A DNA stretch of 11,247 nucleotides from JACDDK01 sp038198445 (GTDB taxonomy: Bacteria; Actinomycetota; Rubrobacteria; Rubrobacterales; Rubrobacteraceae), in assembly GCA_038198445.1 (NCBI GenBank), contig JBBPZZ010000072.1, positions 1 through 11,247 on the forward strand, given 5' to 3'. A program made the translations under genes and the position numbers. Under the pieces are notes generated by a model. It was given only the letters and a program-made list of their open reading frames with translations, did not search any database and was not told the origin of the DNA. This document shows, one piece after another, positions 11,176 to 11,247 of this stretch. Position 1 is the first letter of the stretch. Each line of letters starts with the position of its first letter.

Positions 11176-11247
11176 ATGACCAGACGACTGCCCGTGGCCC
11201 CGTCCCCCGGTCCGCTTGAGGAGTACGCCGCTCGCTTCGACGATCTC
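11176..11247 (+). CDS. IS701-like transposase, N-terminal fragment
   Basis: Only 24 codons are in the window, starting MTRRLPVAPSPGP and continuing LEEYAARFDDL to the right edge. This opening (basic start, Pro-rich stretch, then 'yaarFddLf') is, from memory, the usual beginning of IS701-family DDE transposases that are abundant in actinobacteria. A consensus ribosome site lies six bases upstream. The catalytic DDE residues are beyond the window, so intactness cannot be judged. The left end of the element should lie between 10969 and 11160, but I could not place its terminal inverted repeat without the right end. Confidence 0.6.
   Translation, partial: MTRRLPVAPSPGPLEEYAARFDDL

Noticed and set aside
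1..11247. CRISPR arrays, tRNA or rRNA genes, riboswitches
   Set aside because: No regularly spaced repeats, cloverleaf with CCA-type ends, rRNA-like blocks or recognised riboswitch cores were seen by eye on either strand; automated covariance searches were not possible.

Overview
The window looks like a chromosomal segment of a Rubrobacter-like actinobacterium. The inference rests on high GC content with frequent GTG and TTG starts, a GT81 glucosyl-3-phosphoglycerate synthase of the sort described in Rubrobacter and mycobacteria, a large multi-PAS/GAF kinase, and the first codons of an IS701-like transposase. No rRNA, tRNA or CRISPR array was seen. The organism assignment is an inference from gene style, not a database match.

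Layout. Bases 1 to about 199 (minus) hold the 5' end of a penicillin-binding protein gene, diverging from a class V aminotransferase-fold PLP enzyme (194-1393, plus). The 5' ends of these two genes overlap, and a TATAAT box for the minus-strand gene lies in between. After a short convergent junction, bases 8387 down to 1416 form one compact minus-strand array that reads as an operon: a 1063-residue membrane-linked sensor kinase (DUF4118-like, PAS, GAF, three PAS, HisKA, HATPase), a single-domain Rcp1-type response regulator, a receiver-GGDEF-EAL c-di-GMP protein, SurE nucleotidase and a PpaX/Gph-type HAD phosphatase. Most junctions overlap by a few bases. Kinase, regulator and second regulator give a plausible phosphorelay ending in c-di-GMP turnover; SurE and the HAD enzyme add two soluble phosphatases at the end of the transcript.

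A 300-base intergenic region (8388-8687) carries candidate divergent promoters and several inverted or direct repeats. From 8688 on the plus strand comes the synthase for glucosyl-3-phosphoglycerate (precursor of the compatible solute glucosylglycerate). It is followed after 15 bases by three tightly packed genes that encode a nitrile hydratase/thiocyanate hydrolase type enzyme. The subunit that is a single beta chain in ordinary nitrile hydratases is here encoded as two small proteins, followed by the metal-binding subunit with the C-T-L-C-S-C claw. This gene order matches the three-subunit thiocyanate hydrolase (scnB-scnA-scnC) and resembles toyocamycin-type three-subunit nitrile hydratase. 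The window ends with a small uncertain minus-strand frame and the first 24 codons of an IS701-like transposase.

The most interesting points are the three-subunit hydratase/hydrolase genes joined to an osmolyte gene, the c-di-GMP protein that lacks an ordinary start codon in the expected place, an aminotransferase whose best ribosome binding site points to an ATC codon, and the repeat-rich divergent control region at 8388-8687.
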